NCBI GenBank assembly: GCA_963722175.1 | Contig: CAVRKA010000002.1 | Span: 186,001 to 250,000, forward strand | Length of the DNA stretch: 64,000 nucleotides | Direction of reading: 5' to 3' | Source: WHSW01 sp963722175 | GTDB lineage: Bacteria; Actinomycetota; Thermoleophilia; Solirubrobacterales; 70-9 | Shown here: piece by piece, positions 16,938 through 25,311 of the stretch | Numbering within the stretch: position 1 is the first letter of the stretch | Layout of the letters: each line of letters begins with the position of its first letter | The notes under the pieces: generated by a model | The model's database searches: none | What the model saw: the letters and a program-made list of their open reading frames with translations, nothing else | What the model was told of the DNA's origin: nothing | Translations under genes and position numbers: made by a program

Positions 16938-18398
16938 ATGATGACCACGGCACAGGAATTCGAACGCAGAAGGTGGATCGCGCTGGCGCTGCTTGCCGTG
17001 GCGCAGTTCGTGGTCGTCCTCGACGCCTCGATCGTCAACGTCGCGCTGCCGACGATCGGCGATTCGCTGTCGATCTCCCAGGACAACCTCTCCTGGGTCG
17101 TCAACGCCTACGTGCTCACCTTCGGCGGCTTCCTGCTGCTCGGCGGGCGGCTCGCCGACCTGCTCGGGCGGCGCCGCGTGTTCATGTCCGGCCTGATCCT
17201 GTTCGCGCTCGCCTCGCTCGTCGGCGGTTTCGCGCAGAGCGACGCCGCGCTGATCGCGGCGCGCGCCGTCCAGGGCCTGGGTGCCGCGATCCTCTCGCCG
17301 GCCGCGCTCTCGATCGTGACCACCACATTCCGCGACGGCGCGGAGCGCAACAAGGCGCTCGGCGTCTGGGGCGCGGTCGCCGGCGCCGGTGGCGCCGCGG
17401 GCGTCCTGCTCGGCGGCGTGCTGACCGAGTACCTCGGCTGGGAGTGGGTCCTGTGGGTCAACGTGCCGATCGGGATCGCCGCCGCCGCGCTGGCGCCGTC
17501 GCTGATCGCCGAGAGCCGCTCGAAGTCCGAGACGCGCGCGTTCGACTTCGCCGGCGCGGTCGCGGTCACCACCGGCCTCGCGCTGCTCGTCTACGGCCTC
17601 GTCGAGGCACCGGACGCGGGCTGGGGCTCGACCCAGACGGTCGGCCTGCTGGCCGGCGCGGTCGCCCTGCTGGTCGGCTTCTACGCGATCGAGCGCCGCT
17701 CGAACGCCCCGCTGGTGCCGTTCTCGATCTTCCGCCAGCGGACGCTGACCGGCGCCAACGTGGTCGGGGTCCTGACCGGCGCCTCGCTGTTCTCGATGTT
17801 CTTCTTCATCTCCCTGTACATGCAGAACGTGCTCGGCTACAGCGCGATCAAGGCCGGGATCTCGTACCTGCCGCTGGCGGTCTCGATCATCATCGCCGCC
17901 GGGGTCGCGTCGCAGCTGGTCACCCGGGTCGGCTTCAAGCCGGTGCTCGCGACCGGGATGCTGCTGATCGCGAGCGGGCTGCTGTGGTTCGGCCAGATCT
18001 CGCCGACGGGCAGCTACGTCGGCGACCTGATCGGGCCGATGCTGCTGGCCGCGATCGGACTCGGCTTCGCGTTCGTCCCGCAGACGATCGCGGCCGTATC
18101 CGGGGTCGCCGAGCGCGAGGCCGGCCTGGCGAGCGGGTTGATCAACACCTCGCAGCAGATCGGCGGCGCGCTCGGGCTCGCCGTGCTCTCGACGGTCGCC
18201 TTCCCGCAGATCGAGGATGCGGCGGCGGCCGCGGGCGGCGCTCCGAGCCTGGCGGCGCTGACGGACGGGTACAGCGACGCGTTCATGGCCGGCTCGGTGC
18301 TGGCGCTGCTCGGCTTCGTCGCGACGCTGGTGCTGATCCGGGGCTCCGACAGCAAGGCCCACGTCGAGCTCGGAGCCGAAGCCCCTGCAAGCGCGTAA
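16938..18398 (+). CDS. MFS transporter, DHA2 (EmrB/QacA) drug exporter family
   Basis: 486 residues with about 14 membrane segments. DASIVNVALPTIGDSL (TM1 of the DHA2 family), motif A GGRLADLLGRRR (~66-77) and the motif C region GAVAGAGGAAGVLLGGVL are clear. Proton-driven export of hydrophobic cations or other small toxic molecules from the cytoplasmic membrane. TAGGAGGG (16923-16930) precedes the ATG at 16938 by seven bases; a second ATG follows directly. Control by the divergent TetR is strongly suggested by the two operators just upstream, so the exported compound or a relative is probably the inducer. Confidence 0.9.
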   Translation: MMTTAQEFERRRWIALALLAVAQFVVVLDASIVNVALPTIGDSLSISQDNLSWVVNAYVLTFGGFLLLGGRLADLLGRRRVFMSGLILFALASLVGGFAQSDAALIAARAVQGLGAAILSPAALSIVTTTFRDGAERNKALGVWGAVAGAGGAAGVLLGGVLTEYLGWEWVLWVNVPIGIAAAALAPSLIAESRSKSETRAFDFAGAVAVTTGLALLVYGLVEAPDAGWGSTQTVGLLAGAVALLVGFYAIERRSNAPLVPFSIFRQRTLTGANVVGVLTGASLFSMFFFISLYMQNVLGYSAIKAGISYLPLAVSIIIAAGVASQLVTRVGFKPVLATGMLLIASGLLWFGQISPTGSYVGDLIGPMLLAAIGLGFAFVPQTIAAVSGVAEREAGLASGLINTSQQIGGALGLAVLSTVAFPQIEDAAAAAGGAPSLAALTDGYSDAFMAGSVLALLGFVATLVLIRGSDSKAHVELGAEAPASA

Positions 18399-18497
18399 AG
18401 CGGCTAGGCTTTCGCCCGTTCAAACGTGCGTAGCAGTTCGAGGCGTCCTTTCCGGGGTTCCTTCGTACCGCGAGCACCCGAGTTCCCTGGAGGGACA

Positions 18498-18695
18498 ATG
18501 GCAGTAGGCACAGTCAAGTGGTTCAACCACGAGAAGGGTTTCGGTTTCATCACTCCAGATGACGCCGGCCGCGACCTGTTCGTTCATCAGAGCCAGGTCG
18601 AGGGCGGCGGCGCCCTCGCTGACGGAGCCAAGGTCGAGTTCGAGTCGGAGGAGAGCGACAAGGGCCCGCGCGCGGTCAGCGTGCGCACGATCTAG
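18498..18695 (+). CDS. cspA: Cold-shock protein (CspA family)
   Basis: 65 residues, one cold-shock domain. RNP1 is KGFGFI (~14-19) and RNP2 is DLFVHQS (~27-33), the nucleic-acid-binding strands of the OB fold. Acts as an RNA chaperone in the cytoplasm. The ATG has CTGGAGGGAC upstream. TAGGCT at 18405-18410 is a likely -10, giving an ~80-base untranslated leader; long leaders are common in cold-shock genes and contribute to temperature control in the family, but no known element was identified here. A strong terminator follows at 18717. Confidence 0.93.
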   Translation: MAVGTVKWFNHEKGFGFITPDDAGRDLFVHQSQVEGGGALADGAKVEFESEESDKGPRAVSVRTI

Positions 18696-18714
18696 GCCAG
18701 AGCGACTTCGAAGC

Positions 18715-19711
18715 TCAAGGGGCGGTGCCAAGCGGCGCCGCCCTTTTGTTTGCGTCCTCGCTCCAGCCCGAGCGCCGCACGCACTCCTCCCACAGCAGCC
18801 GGCGCTCCGCCGGGGTCTCCCTCGTCCACGGCACCCGGTGGACGCGCCGCGGCTCACGGTCGTGCCAGAAGAGCCCCGACCGCGCGGCGGGCTCCTCGGC
18901 GCCGGCAAGCCATGCGACCGTGTCCGCACCCTGGTCGGCGTCGCGGAGCAACGGTCGCATCACCTTGCGAAACCGGGGCATCCAGCTCTGCACGCCGGGC
19001 GTGTCGGCCCATCCCGGGTGCATCGAGTGGACGCTGACACCGCTGCCTCGCAGGTGCTCGGCCCAGAGCTCGGTGAGGATCACCTCGCACCGTTTCGTGT
19101 GCGCGTAGAAGGCGGCCGGGCCGTAGTCGCGCTGATCGAGCTCGAGGTCATCGGCGCGCAGGCGCTCGCTGTACATGCCGCCCGACGAGACGTTGACGAT
19201 TCGCGCCGGAGCGCCGCGGCGCAGGGCCGGGAGGAGCAGGCCGGTGAGCAGGAACGGGCCGAGGACGTTGGTCGCGAAGGTGAGCTCGAAACCCTCGGCG
19301 GTGCGGGTGCGCTCGGGCGCCATCACCGCCGGCGTTGTTGACGAGCGCGTGCAGCTCGGGATGCTCGGCGATGAACCGGTCGGCGAACTCACGCACCGAG
19401 GCGAGGCTGGACACGTCGCAGAGCTCGAGCACCAGCTCGCCGCCGCTACGCGCGGCGATCGCCTCCCGCGCTCGCTCGCCGCGCTCGCGGTCGCGGACCA
19501 GCATGTGGACGGTGGCGCCACCGCGAGCGAGGCGCTCGCAGGTCGCGGCGCCGATCCCCGAGTTCGCCCCCGTGACCAGCACGGACCACCCCTGGAGGCC
19601 GCCCGCCGGGCGGTCATCTGCCCAGGAGCGGCTGCGGACCGCGTATCCGAGCCGGCTGTAGCCGGGCAGCACGGTCCAGTCGAACGCGCGGTCGAGCAGC
19701 GAGGGGAGCAT
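18715..19711 (-). pseudogene. SDR family oxidoreductase, frame broken by one extra G
   Basis: The two halves of one SDR protein (~331 residues) lie in different frames. The upstream half starts at ATG 19711 and carries TGANSGIGAATCERLA (cofactor motif) and ALVNNAG. The downstream half resumes as VMAPERTRTAEGFELTFATN and carries NVSSGGMYS and the catalytic YAHTKR. The switch is at ~19326-19332: the coding strand reads GCCGGCGGTGATG, while GCCGGCGTGATG would restore NNAGVMAPE. Nothing else in the gene is damaged and both halves are family-like throughout, so a single-base sequencing or assembly error is the likeliest cause; a recent real mutation cannot be excluded. The protein resembles dehydrogenases related to retinol dehydrogenase. 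Confidence 0.75.
18717..18750. terminator. Intrinsic terminator after the cold-shock gene
   Basis: GGGCGG (18720-18725) pairs with CCGCCC (18738-18743), with GCGGC/GCCGC pairing inside the loop and TTTTGTTTG directly downstream on the plus strand; AA before the stem can pair with the first Ts. It overlaps the last codons of the convergent SDR gene, so the stem also lies at the end of that message. Confidence 0.75.
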
Positions 19712-19808
19712 TCCGGACGCTGAAGCTAGTGGTCCACGGCCATCACTGCCTGACGCACGGATCGTGGCGGCGCGAGGAACCCCGTCAGGCCCGCCGAATA
19801 GCCGCTAG

Positions 19809-20924
19809 ATGATGGCGGTGATGACACCGCGCGACCCGATCGGTCGCGTCGTGCTGCGCGGGGTGCTGGTCGTCGTCGCGGTGGCGCTGGTCCTGTATCT
19901 GATCGTCCTCCTGCAGCGACCGCTTACCTGGCTGGTGATCGCGGCCTTCATCGCGGTCGCGATGTCGGGACCCGTGAACCTGCTCGCTCGCCGCATGAAG
20001 CGCGGCCTGGCGATCGCGCTCGCCTATCTGGCGTTGCTGATGATCCCGATCGGCCTCGGGGCGCTGATCATCCCGTCGCTCGTCGGCCAGATCGAGGAGT
20101 TCGCCGACAACGTCCCCGAGTACGCGCAGGACGTCACCGACTTCGTCAACGAGAACCAGACCCTCCAGGACCTCAACGACAAGTACGACTTCACCAGCGA
20201 GCTACAGAGCGTCGCCGACGACCTGCCGAGCCGGATCGGCGACGCCGCCGGGGTGCTGCAGGACATCGGCGTCGGCGTCATCAACTCGATCTTCGCCACG
20301 GTGACGATCCTGATCCTCAGCATCTTCATGGTCGCCGGAGGGCCCCGCTGGGCGCAGGGGTTCGTGAATGCGCAGCCGCCCGATCGCCGGGAACGGATCG
20401 AACGGGCGCTTCGCGACGTCGCCAACGCGATCGGCAACTACGTCGGCGGCGCCCTGATCCAGGCGACGCTGGCCGGCGTCAGCGCCTTCATCGTGCTGAA
20501 GATCCTCGGGGCGCCGTTCGCCGCGCCTCTGGCGCTGATCGTCGCCTTCTTCGACCTGATCCCGGTGGTCGGAGCGACGATCGCGGCGGTCTTCATCGCG
20601 GTCGTGATGCTGTTCGTCAACTTCCCGGTCTCGCTGATCGTCTGGGTGATCTGGGCGATCGCCTACCAGCAGATCGAGAACTACCTGATCCAACCGCAGA
20701 TCCAGCGCCGCGCCGTCCAGGTCGAGGCCTTCACCGTCCTCGTCGCCGTCCTCTTCGGCTCGACCCTGTTCGGGGTCCTGGGGGCGGTGATCGCGATCCC
20801 GGTCGCCGCGACCCTGCAGATCTGCTGGCGCGAGTACCGCGACTTCCGCCGCGAGTCGCTGACTCAGCCGATCGACCGGCCACCACCGCCGGGAAGCCTC
20901 GACGCGCCGGGCCTGACGCCATAG
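19809..20924 (+). CDS. AI-2E family (PerM-type) membrane permease
   Basis: 371 residues with about eight membrane segments. The family pattern is evident: two N-terminal segments, a long amphipathic stretch (~90-155; IEEFADNVPEYAQDVTDFVN), then VGGALIQATLAGVSAFIVL, DLIPVVGATIAAV and the C-terminal LFGVLGAVIAIPVAATLQI. Members include transporters of autoinducer-2 and sodium/proton antiporters, so the substrate is open. The start may be any of three clustered ATGs (19809, 19812, 19821); the first is used. The tail is Pro-rich. The threonine ammonia-lyase gene follows after 33 bp but has its own -10. Confidence 0.82.
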   Translation: MMAVMTPRDPIGRVVLRGVLVVVAVALVLYLIVLLQRPLTWLVIAAFIAVAMSGPVNLLARRMKRGLAIALAYLALLMIPIGLGALIIPSLVGQIEEFADNVPEYAQDVTDFVNENQTLQDLNDKYDFTSELQSVADDLPSRIGDAAGVLQDIGVGVINSIFATVTILILSIFMVAGGPRWAQGFVNAQPPDRRERIERALRDVANAIGNYVGGALIQATLAGVSAFIVLKILGAPFAAPLALIVAFFDLIPVVGATIAAVFIAVVMLFVNFPVSLIVWVIWAIAYQQIENYLIQPQIQRRAVQVEAFTVLVAVLFGSTLFGVLGAVIAIPVAATLQICWREYRDFRRESLTQPIDRPPPPGSLDAPGLTP

Positions 20925-20957
20925 CGGGCTCGCTCCAGCGTCGAGTAGCCTGAGCGG

Positions 20958-22148
20958 GTGGCCACCGAGGCGACCTCGAACGCGGTCGGCGCCGCCGAGA
21001 TCGAGCGGGCGGCGAAGACGATCGCGGATCACGTCCGGGACACCCCGCTGCTGCCGGCGCGCGAGCTTTCGAGACGGGTCGGCGCACCCGTCTGGCTGAA
21101 GGCCGAGAACCTGCAGCGCACCGGCTCGTTCAAGGTCCGCGGGGCGATCAACAAGGTCGCCAGCCTCGAGCCGGAGGAGCTCGCCTGCGGGTTGGTCGCG
21201 GCCAGCGCCGGCAACCACGCGCAGGCGGTCGCGGTCGCGGCGCGCAGCCGCGATGCGGACGCCGAGGTCGTGATGCCGTCGACCGCGCCGCTGGCGAAGC
21301 TCGAGGCGGTCCGCGGTTACGGGGCGACGGTCCGCTTCGTCGATGGTGGCTACGACCGCGCCGCGGCGGTCGCCCATGAGGTCGCCGAGCGCGAGGGCAG
21401 AACGCTGATCGAGCCCTTCGACGACCCGGTCGTGATCGCCGGTCAGGGCACGGTCGGGTTCGAGATCGCCGAGCAGGCGCCGGAGGCGATGACCGTCGTC
21501 GTCCCGATCGGCGGCGGCGGACTGGCGGCCGGGGTGGCGATCGGTTTCAAGGCGAGGCGCCCGCAGGGGCGCGTGGTCGGGGTCGTCGCCGAGCGCCGGG
21601 CCCGGGGGACGATCTGCGACGGGATCGCGGTCAAGCGACCCGGCGTCGTCACCGGGCCGCTGCTCGACGCCCATCTCGACGAGGTCGTGTCGGTCTCCGA
21701 CGACGAGGTCGCGGAGGCGATGGTTCTGCTGCTCGAGCGGTCGAAGCTCGTCGTCGAGGGAGCCGGTGCGGCCTCGGTGGCGGCGCTGCTCGCCGGGGCG
21801 GCGGCCGGGAGCGAGGGTGAGGTCTGCGCGGTGCTCTCCGGCGGCAACGTCGACGCGACGCGGCTGACCGAGTGCATCCGCCTCGGCGAGACGGTCGCCG
21901 GACGGCGGCTGGTGTTCTCGACCGTGGTCTCCGACGAGCCCGGGGCGCTGGCGCTGCTGCTCGACGAGGTCGCCGCCACCGGCGCCAACGTGCTCGACGT
22001 CGTCCACATCCGCGAGGGGGTCGATCTGCACGTGCGCGAGACCGGGATCCGGCTCGTCCTGCAGACCGACGGCCGTGAGCACGGCGAGCGGATCCTGGCC
22101 GCGGTCCGCGCGCAGGGCTTCGCCGCGGTCCCCGAGGAACGGCCTTAG
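20958..22148 (+). CDS. ilvA: Threonine ammonia-lyase with ACT domain
   Basis: 396 residues. PLP fold II: the lysine Schiff-base motif GSFKVRGA (~54-61), SAGNHAQ (~84-90) for substrate binding and GGGGLA (~188-193) for the phosphate. Residues ~325-396 form one ACT-like domain (VVSDEPGALALLLDEVAATG), which is shorter than the two-ACT regulatory region of E. coli IlvA and matches the single-ACT enzymes. Converts L-threonine to 2-oxobutanoate and ammonia, the first step towards isoleucine; the ACT domain likely binds an amino-acid effector. GTG start, no Shine-Dalgarno, TAGCCT six bases upstream. The Nudix frame begins three bases after its stop, so the two are probably one transcript. Confidence 0.88.
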   Translation: MATEATSNAVGAAEIERAAKTIADHVRDTPLLPARELSRRVGAPVWLKAENLQRTGSFKVRGAINKVASLEPEELACGLVAASAGNHAQAVAVAARSRDADAEVVMPSTAPLAKLEAVRGYGATVRFVDGGYDRAAAVAHEVAEREGRTLIEPFDDPVVIAGQGTVGFEIAEQAPEAMTVVVPIGGGGLAAGVAIGFKARRPQGRVVGVVAERRARGTICDGIAVKRPGVVTGPLLDAHLDEVVSVSDDEVAEAMVLLLERSKLVVEGAGAASVAALLAGAAAGSEGEVCAVLSGGNVDATRLTECIRLGETVAGRRLVFSTVVSDEPGALALLLDEVAATGANVLDVVHIREGVDLHVRETGIRLVLQTDGREHGERILAAVRAQGFAAVPEERP

Positions 22149-22151
22149 GCG

Positions 22152-22554
22152 ATGAGCGAGCCCGAGGTCGCCGCGGCCGGCGGCGTCGTGCTCCGGGACG
22201 GGGCCGCCGGCAAGCAGGTCGCGGTCGTCCACCGCCCTCGCTACGACGACTGGTCGCTGCCGAAGGGCAAGCTCGAGCCGGGCGAGGGTTGGTCGGACGC
22301 GGCGCTGCGCGAGGTGGAGGAGGAGACCGGGCTGCGCTGCGAGCTCGGTCCCGAGCTCGCGTCCGGCGCGCTACCGCGACCGCAAGGGGCGCGACAAGCT
22401 CGTCCGCTGGTGGCTGATGCGGCCGCTCGCGGGCGGGTTCACCGCCACCGACGAGGTCGACGAGTTGCGCTGGCTCGACCCCGACGCGGCGCTCGCGCTG
22501 CTCGATTACGACCACGATCGCGAGCTTGTGCGGGCCCTGCCGGACGGGATCTGA
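22152..22554 (+). pseudogene. Nudix hydrolase, frame broken by one extra G
   Basis: The first ~71 codons carry a complete Nudix box: the GX5EX7REUXEEXGU pattern reads from GKLEPGEGWSDA to REVEEETGL. After TCC at 22362 the family-like frame moves by one base: reading from 22366 gives ARYRDRKGRDKLVRWWLM and ELRWLDPDAALALLDYDHDR, ending at TGA 22552-22554 (~134 residues). Removing one G from TCCGGCGCGC restores it. Without correction the frame runs on to 22697 as non-family sequence. The intact product would hydrolyse a nucleoside diphosphate linked to another moiety; the closest look is to MutT-like proteins of actinobacteria. Confidence 0.75.
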
Positions 22555-22752
22555 GCCGCTTGTTCATGGGGTTTTCCGGGCGGGGGGTCGAACAAACGTC
22601 CAGGCCGATGGACCCCGGGTGGCGGAGCTGCGATCGTGTGCCGATGGTGGGGCTGGAGAGTTACGCCCCCGACGCGATTCTCCATCTGCACCCATAACCC
22701 CATATGACCCCATCGGCGGCCGTGAGGCTTCCGCGGGGGCACCTCCGATGCC
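22555..22752 (+). other. Non-coding stretch with mutually exclusive pairings
   Basis: No convincing reading frame. Complementary blocks seen by eye are TTGTTC (22560-22565) with GAACAA (22590-22595); ATGGGGTT (22566-22573) with AACCCCAT (22696-22703); and GCCGATGG, present twice (22604-22611 and 22640-22647), with CCATCGGC (22710-22717). The last two pairings exclude each other. The stretch ends at a strong terminator. It is either the structured 3' end of the Nudix message or a separate RNA gene; it does not match RNase P, tmRNA or SRP RNA signatures I know. Confidence 0.35.
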
Positions 22753-22791
22753 AGAGCCGGAGCGCCATGAAAGGTGCTCCGGCTCTTTTTT
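22753..22791 (+). terminator. Strong intrinsic terminator
   Basis: AGAGCCGGAGC (22753-22763), 12-base loop, GCTCCGGCTCT (22776-22786), then a run of six Ts that includes the last stem base. A perfect 11-bp stem with U-tract; the clearest rho-independent terminator in the window. It ends whatever is transcribed across 22152-22752. Confidence 0.9.
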
Positions 22792-22893
22792 GCCCGGTGC
22801 TCAAGTCATGGGCGGATCGGGCCGATTTAGGGGGTGTAACGCATCCCTGCCTCCTCCGGGCGGCGGTAAAAGCACAACTCCCATGTAAACGAG

Positions 22894-22918
22894 ACGGGGC
22901 GCCGGGCGGGCGCCCCGT
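22894..22918 (-). terminator. Hairpin terminator of the EVE/DUF2203 operon
   Basis: ACGGGGCGCC (22894-22903), loop GGGCG, GGCGCCCCGT (22909-22918): perfect 10-bp stem beginning one base after the stop codon of the minus-strand membrane protein. On that strand it is followed by CTCGTTTAC. Between 22792 and 22893 I see nothing else of note. Confidence 0.65.
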
Positions 22919-22919
22919 T

Positions 22920-23363
22920 TCATTGCCCGGACCGCTCGGATCGCATCCGCAGGCCGCCGACGACGATCGCGAGGCTGCCGCCGATCGCGACGTAGAGCCC
23001 GTAGCGGACCTGCACCTCGCTGCGGCCGCCGAGCTGCTCGGGGCGATCGGCGATCAGGAAGAAGCAGAGCAGCGTCGCCCAGGTGCCCGCGACGGCGACC
23101 AGCTCCGCCGTTCGCAGCGGGCGCGGCAGCGCCCGCCCGGCCGCCCCCCGAGCGACGAGGAAAACGGCGGCGCCGACCGTGATCAGCAGGGCCGCGTGGG
23201 CGAAGCCGAAGCTGTCGAGCCCGGTGACCGAGAGCCCGTTGCTGAAGGCGATCCCGTACCAGGGCAGCAGCATGCTGGCCGCGACCGCGATCGATCCGGC
23301 GCCGACGATCCGCTCCGCGGGCGAGAGCGGGCGGCGCTGCTCAGTCGAGGGGCCGCCGGCCAC
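22920..23363 (-). CDS. Small membrane protein, four predicted TM segments
   Basis: 147 residues. Four hydrophobic stretches: IVGAGSIAVAASMLLPWYGI, the one starting HAALLITVGAAVFLVA, LVAVAGTWATLLCFFLI and YVAIGGSLAIVVGG. Short charged ends (N: TEQRRPLSPAER; C: RMRSERSGQ) place both termini probably in the cytoplasm. LLPWYGI at the end of TM1 is common in small actinobacterial membrane proteins of unknown role. No function assigned. The GTG start lies inside the last 23 bases of the DUF2203 gene, so it is the third member of an EVE - DUF2203 - membrane protein operon and translationally coupled. Confidence 0.65.
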   Translation of the reverse strand: MAGGPSTEQRRPLSPAERIVGAGSIAVAASMLLPWYGIAFSNGLSVTGLDSFGFAHAALLITVGAAVFLVARGAAGRALPRPLRTAELVAVAGTWATLLCFFLIADRPEQLGGRSEVQVRYGLYVAIGGSLAIVVGGLRMRSERSGQ

Positions 23364-23721
23364 CGTAGCCCGACTCGAGGTCGTGCCAGAACCCGATCTC
23401 CGGCTCGTCGAGCTCCCAGCAGAGGTAGACCTCGCTGCCGCCGATGATCGCCGGGAAGTCGATCAGGCCGCGGTCGATGTCCCGGACCACGATGCCCAGC
23501 CCCTGAAGCTCCCCGAGCAGGCCACGGACCTCGAGGAAGGCGTCGCCCACCGTACGCCCGGGCGCGCCGCCGCCGTTCGTCGGGGCGGCGGTCGCGAGCA
23601 GCTCGTGGGCCTCGGAGTCGGTCAGCCGGTCGCGGGCCCCGCGGAGGCTGCGCAGCAGCGGCTCGACCCGCGGCAGGAGCGCGTTCGCCTGCTCGCGGCT
23701 GAAGTGCCGATCGTGGATCAC
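23341..23721 (-). CDS. DUF2203 family protein
   Basis: 126 residues. Begins VIHDRHFSREQANALLPRV, the hallmark N-terminus of the DUF2203 family (FSxxEANALLP), and contains GLIDFPAIIGGSEVYLCWEL, also conserved there, ending with the acidic/aromatic EIGFWHDLESGYGGR. Cytoplasmic; biochemical role not known. GTG 23721 overlaps the stop of the EVE gene as GTGA, meaning coupled translation. Because its start and end both overlap neighbours, the three genes form one tight operon. Confidence 0.75.
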   Translation of the reverse strand: MIHDRHFSREQANALLPRVEPLLRSLRGARDRLTDSEAHELLATAAPTNGGGAPGRTVGDAFLEVRGLLGELQGLGIVVRDIDRGLIDFPAIIGGSEVYLCWELDEPEIGFWHDLESGYGGRRPLD

Positions 23722-24182
23722 CCCGGGATCGCCGGGGCGCGCGCCGCGGCCTCGATCCGCTCGCGAAGCAGCTTCGCATCGGCCTCGGAGACGGTGCGCA
23801 GCTGGCCCTGGAAGCCGAGGTGCCAGTGCTCGGCCGGCCACTTGCGCAGATGCTCGAGCTCGCCGAGCAGCGATTCCGCGGGCACGAAGGAGCCCTCGTC
23901 GAGCACCGTGACCGGCTCGGCCTCGACCCGCCACGGGTAGTCCTCGGGGTGCTTCTTCTTGCCCTGCGGCCAGATCGGCGTCCGGTCCTCGAACATCTCC
24001 GAGCGCACCCGGGCGCTCCCGCCGAACGCCTGCACGCCGGTGACGTAGAAGACGATCTCGTCACCGGGCTCGAACTCGGCCGCCTGGTTTCGGCGCCGCT
24101 CCTTGAACCCGATCACGTCGAAGCCGCGCTCGACGTTGATCCGGAAGTTGGTCAGGTCGCCGGTGAGGATCCAGGTGGCCAC
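23718..24182 (-). CDS. EVE domain protein (PUA-like)
   Basis: 154 residues, entirely one EVE domain: ATWILTGDLTNFRINVERG at the start, EFEPGDEIVFYVTGVQAFGG in the middle and WPAEHWHLGFQGQLRTVSEA near the end. EVE domains have a PUA-like fold and bind modified nucleobases in nucleic acids; bacterial stand-alone versions are often linked to tRNA modification or defence against modified DNA. The RNA or DNA target here is unknown. GTG start with TAAGAT six bases upstream (24189-24194 on the other strand), so likely leaderless and the promoter of this three-gene operon. Confidence 0.75.
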   Translation of the reverse strand: MATWILTGDLTNFRINVERGFDVIGFKERRRNQAAEFEPGDEIVFYVTGVQAFGGSARVRSEMFEDRTPIWPQGKKKHPEDYPWRVEAEPVTVLDEGSFVPAESLLGELEHLRKWPAEHWHLGFQGQLRTVSEADAKLLRERIEAAARAPAIPG

Positions 24183-24237
24183 GCGGGGATCTTATGCGGC
24201 CCGGGATCAGGCGTTGCGCCGAGCTGGGGCCGCCTTT

Positions 24238-24332
24238 GCTGGGTAGGGGTGGCGCCAACTGGGACGAACGTGGGTTAGCCCGGACAGGAGGCGGGTCAAC
24301 CCACGTTCGTGCCGAGCGCACCCTTACCCAGC
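24238..24332. repeat. 95-bp nested inverted repeat
   Basis: Outer arms GCTGGGTAGGGGTG (24238-24251) and CACCCTTACCCAGC (24319-24332) pair at 13 of 14 positions. Inner arms ACGAACGTGGGTT (24264-24276) and AACCCACGTTCGT (24298-24310) pair perfectly over 13 bp with a 21-base loop that can add CCCG/CGGG. It fills much of the gap between the desaturase stop and the EVE start, both on the minus strand. The outer-arm 16-mer recurs exactly at 30644-30659 in the opposite orientation. Confidence 0.75.
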
Positions 24333-24360
24333 CCTGGAACGGCCGGCGTTGGGCGACGGC

Positions 24361-25240
24361 CTAGGCGCTCGCCGCCAACCGCTCGCGCTGGCGCTCCGGC
24401 GTGATCCGCACGACGTTCCAGGCCAGGCCGAGCTTCTGCATCAGCCCGATCAACCACGCCGCTCGGGTCGAGCTCCCAGCGGCGCAGGCCTTGGACGGCC
24501 GAGCGCGGGAAGGCGTGGTGGTTGTGGTGCCAGGACTCGCCCAGCGAGGCGAGCGAGAGCCACCAGACGTTGGTCGATCGGTCGTCGGTGGCGAACCGCC
24601 GACGGCCGTGGAAGTGGCAGATCGAGTTGATCGACCAGGTGATGTGGTGGACGAAGAAGATCCGCACCAGGCCACCCCAGAGCAGGCCGGTGAGGCCGCC
24701 GACGAGGGTGCCGGTGAGCAGGAGGCCGAGCGCAAAGGGGATTCCCAGGGACAGGGCGACCAGGGAGACGAAGCGGCGGTTGAGGAGCCGCATCCCCGGG
24801 TCGTCCATCAGGTCCGGGGCGTACTTGCGCCGGTCCGCCTGCCCGTTCGAGTCGAACAGCCAGCCGACGTGGGCGTGCCAGAGGCCCGCGAGGCCGCTGC
24901 CGTGGCCGACGTGCGGGGAGTGCGGGTCGCCCTCCTCATCGGTGTGGGCGTGGTGCTTGCGGTGGTCGGCGACCCAGTCGATCACGGGCCCCTGGACCGC
25001 CATCGAGCCCGCCGCCGCGAACGCGTACTCGACCGGCTTGTGGGTCTGAAAGGCGCGGTGGGTGAGCATGCGGTGGTAGCCGATCGTGATCCCGAGCGCG
25101 GTAACCAGATACATCGTGGCGGCGATCGCGACGTCGGTCCAGCCGACCGCCTGGTTCCAGAGCAGGATGATCGCCGCCAGGGTCGCGAGGAACGGAAGGA
25201 CGACGGCGGTCATGTTCGAGTAGCGCTGGAGTCGGCTCAT
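24361..25240 (-). pseudogene. Membrane fatty-acid desaturase, frame broken near the C-terminus
   Basis: Acyl-CoA/lipid desaturase of the membrane di-iron type. Three His boxes are in place: HRMLTH, HRKHHAH (DHRKHHAHTDEEGDPHSPH) and ESWHHNHHAFPRSA; four TM segments separate them. It introduces a double bond into a fatty acyl chain using O2 and an electron donor. The frame shifts at ~24458-24461: coding GACCCGAGCGGCGTGG continues as non-family sequence, whereas dropping one G gives DPSAWLIGLMQKLGLAWN and ends LAASA at 24361. Start ATG 25240, with TAGGTT seven bases upstream; an alternative ATG lies at 25267. Since all catalytic His are upstream of the shift and the tail is also family-like, an error in one base is likelier than decay. 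Confidence 0.8.
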
Positions 25241-25311
25241 GCGAGGAAACCTACGGCGCGGGAACAACAGTTTCTTGACTCAGATCCACGTTTGTGACCT
25301 AGGATCTTGTT

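Noticed and set aside
22506..22742. Short minus-strand gene in the non-coding region after the Nudix frame
   Set aside because: No start support, His/Pro/Arg-rich random-looking product, and it overlaps paired RNA-like segments.
19326..24461. Programmed frameshifting as the cause of the broken SDR, Nudix and desaturase frames
   Set aside because: No slippery heptamer or downstream stimulatory structure, and unrelated genes would all need it; extra single Gs in GGCG contexts are simpler.
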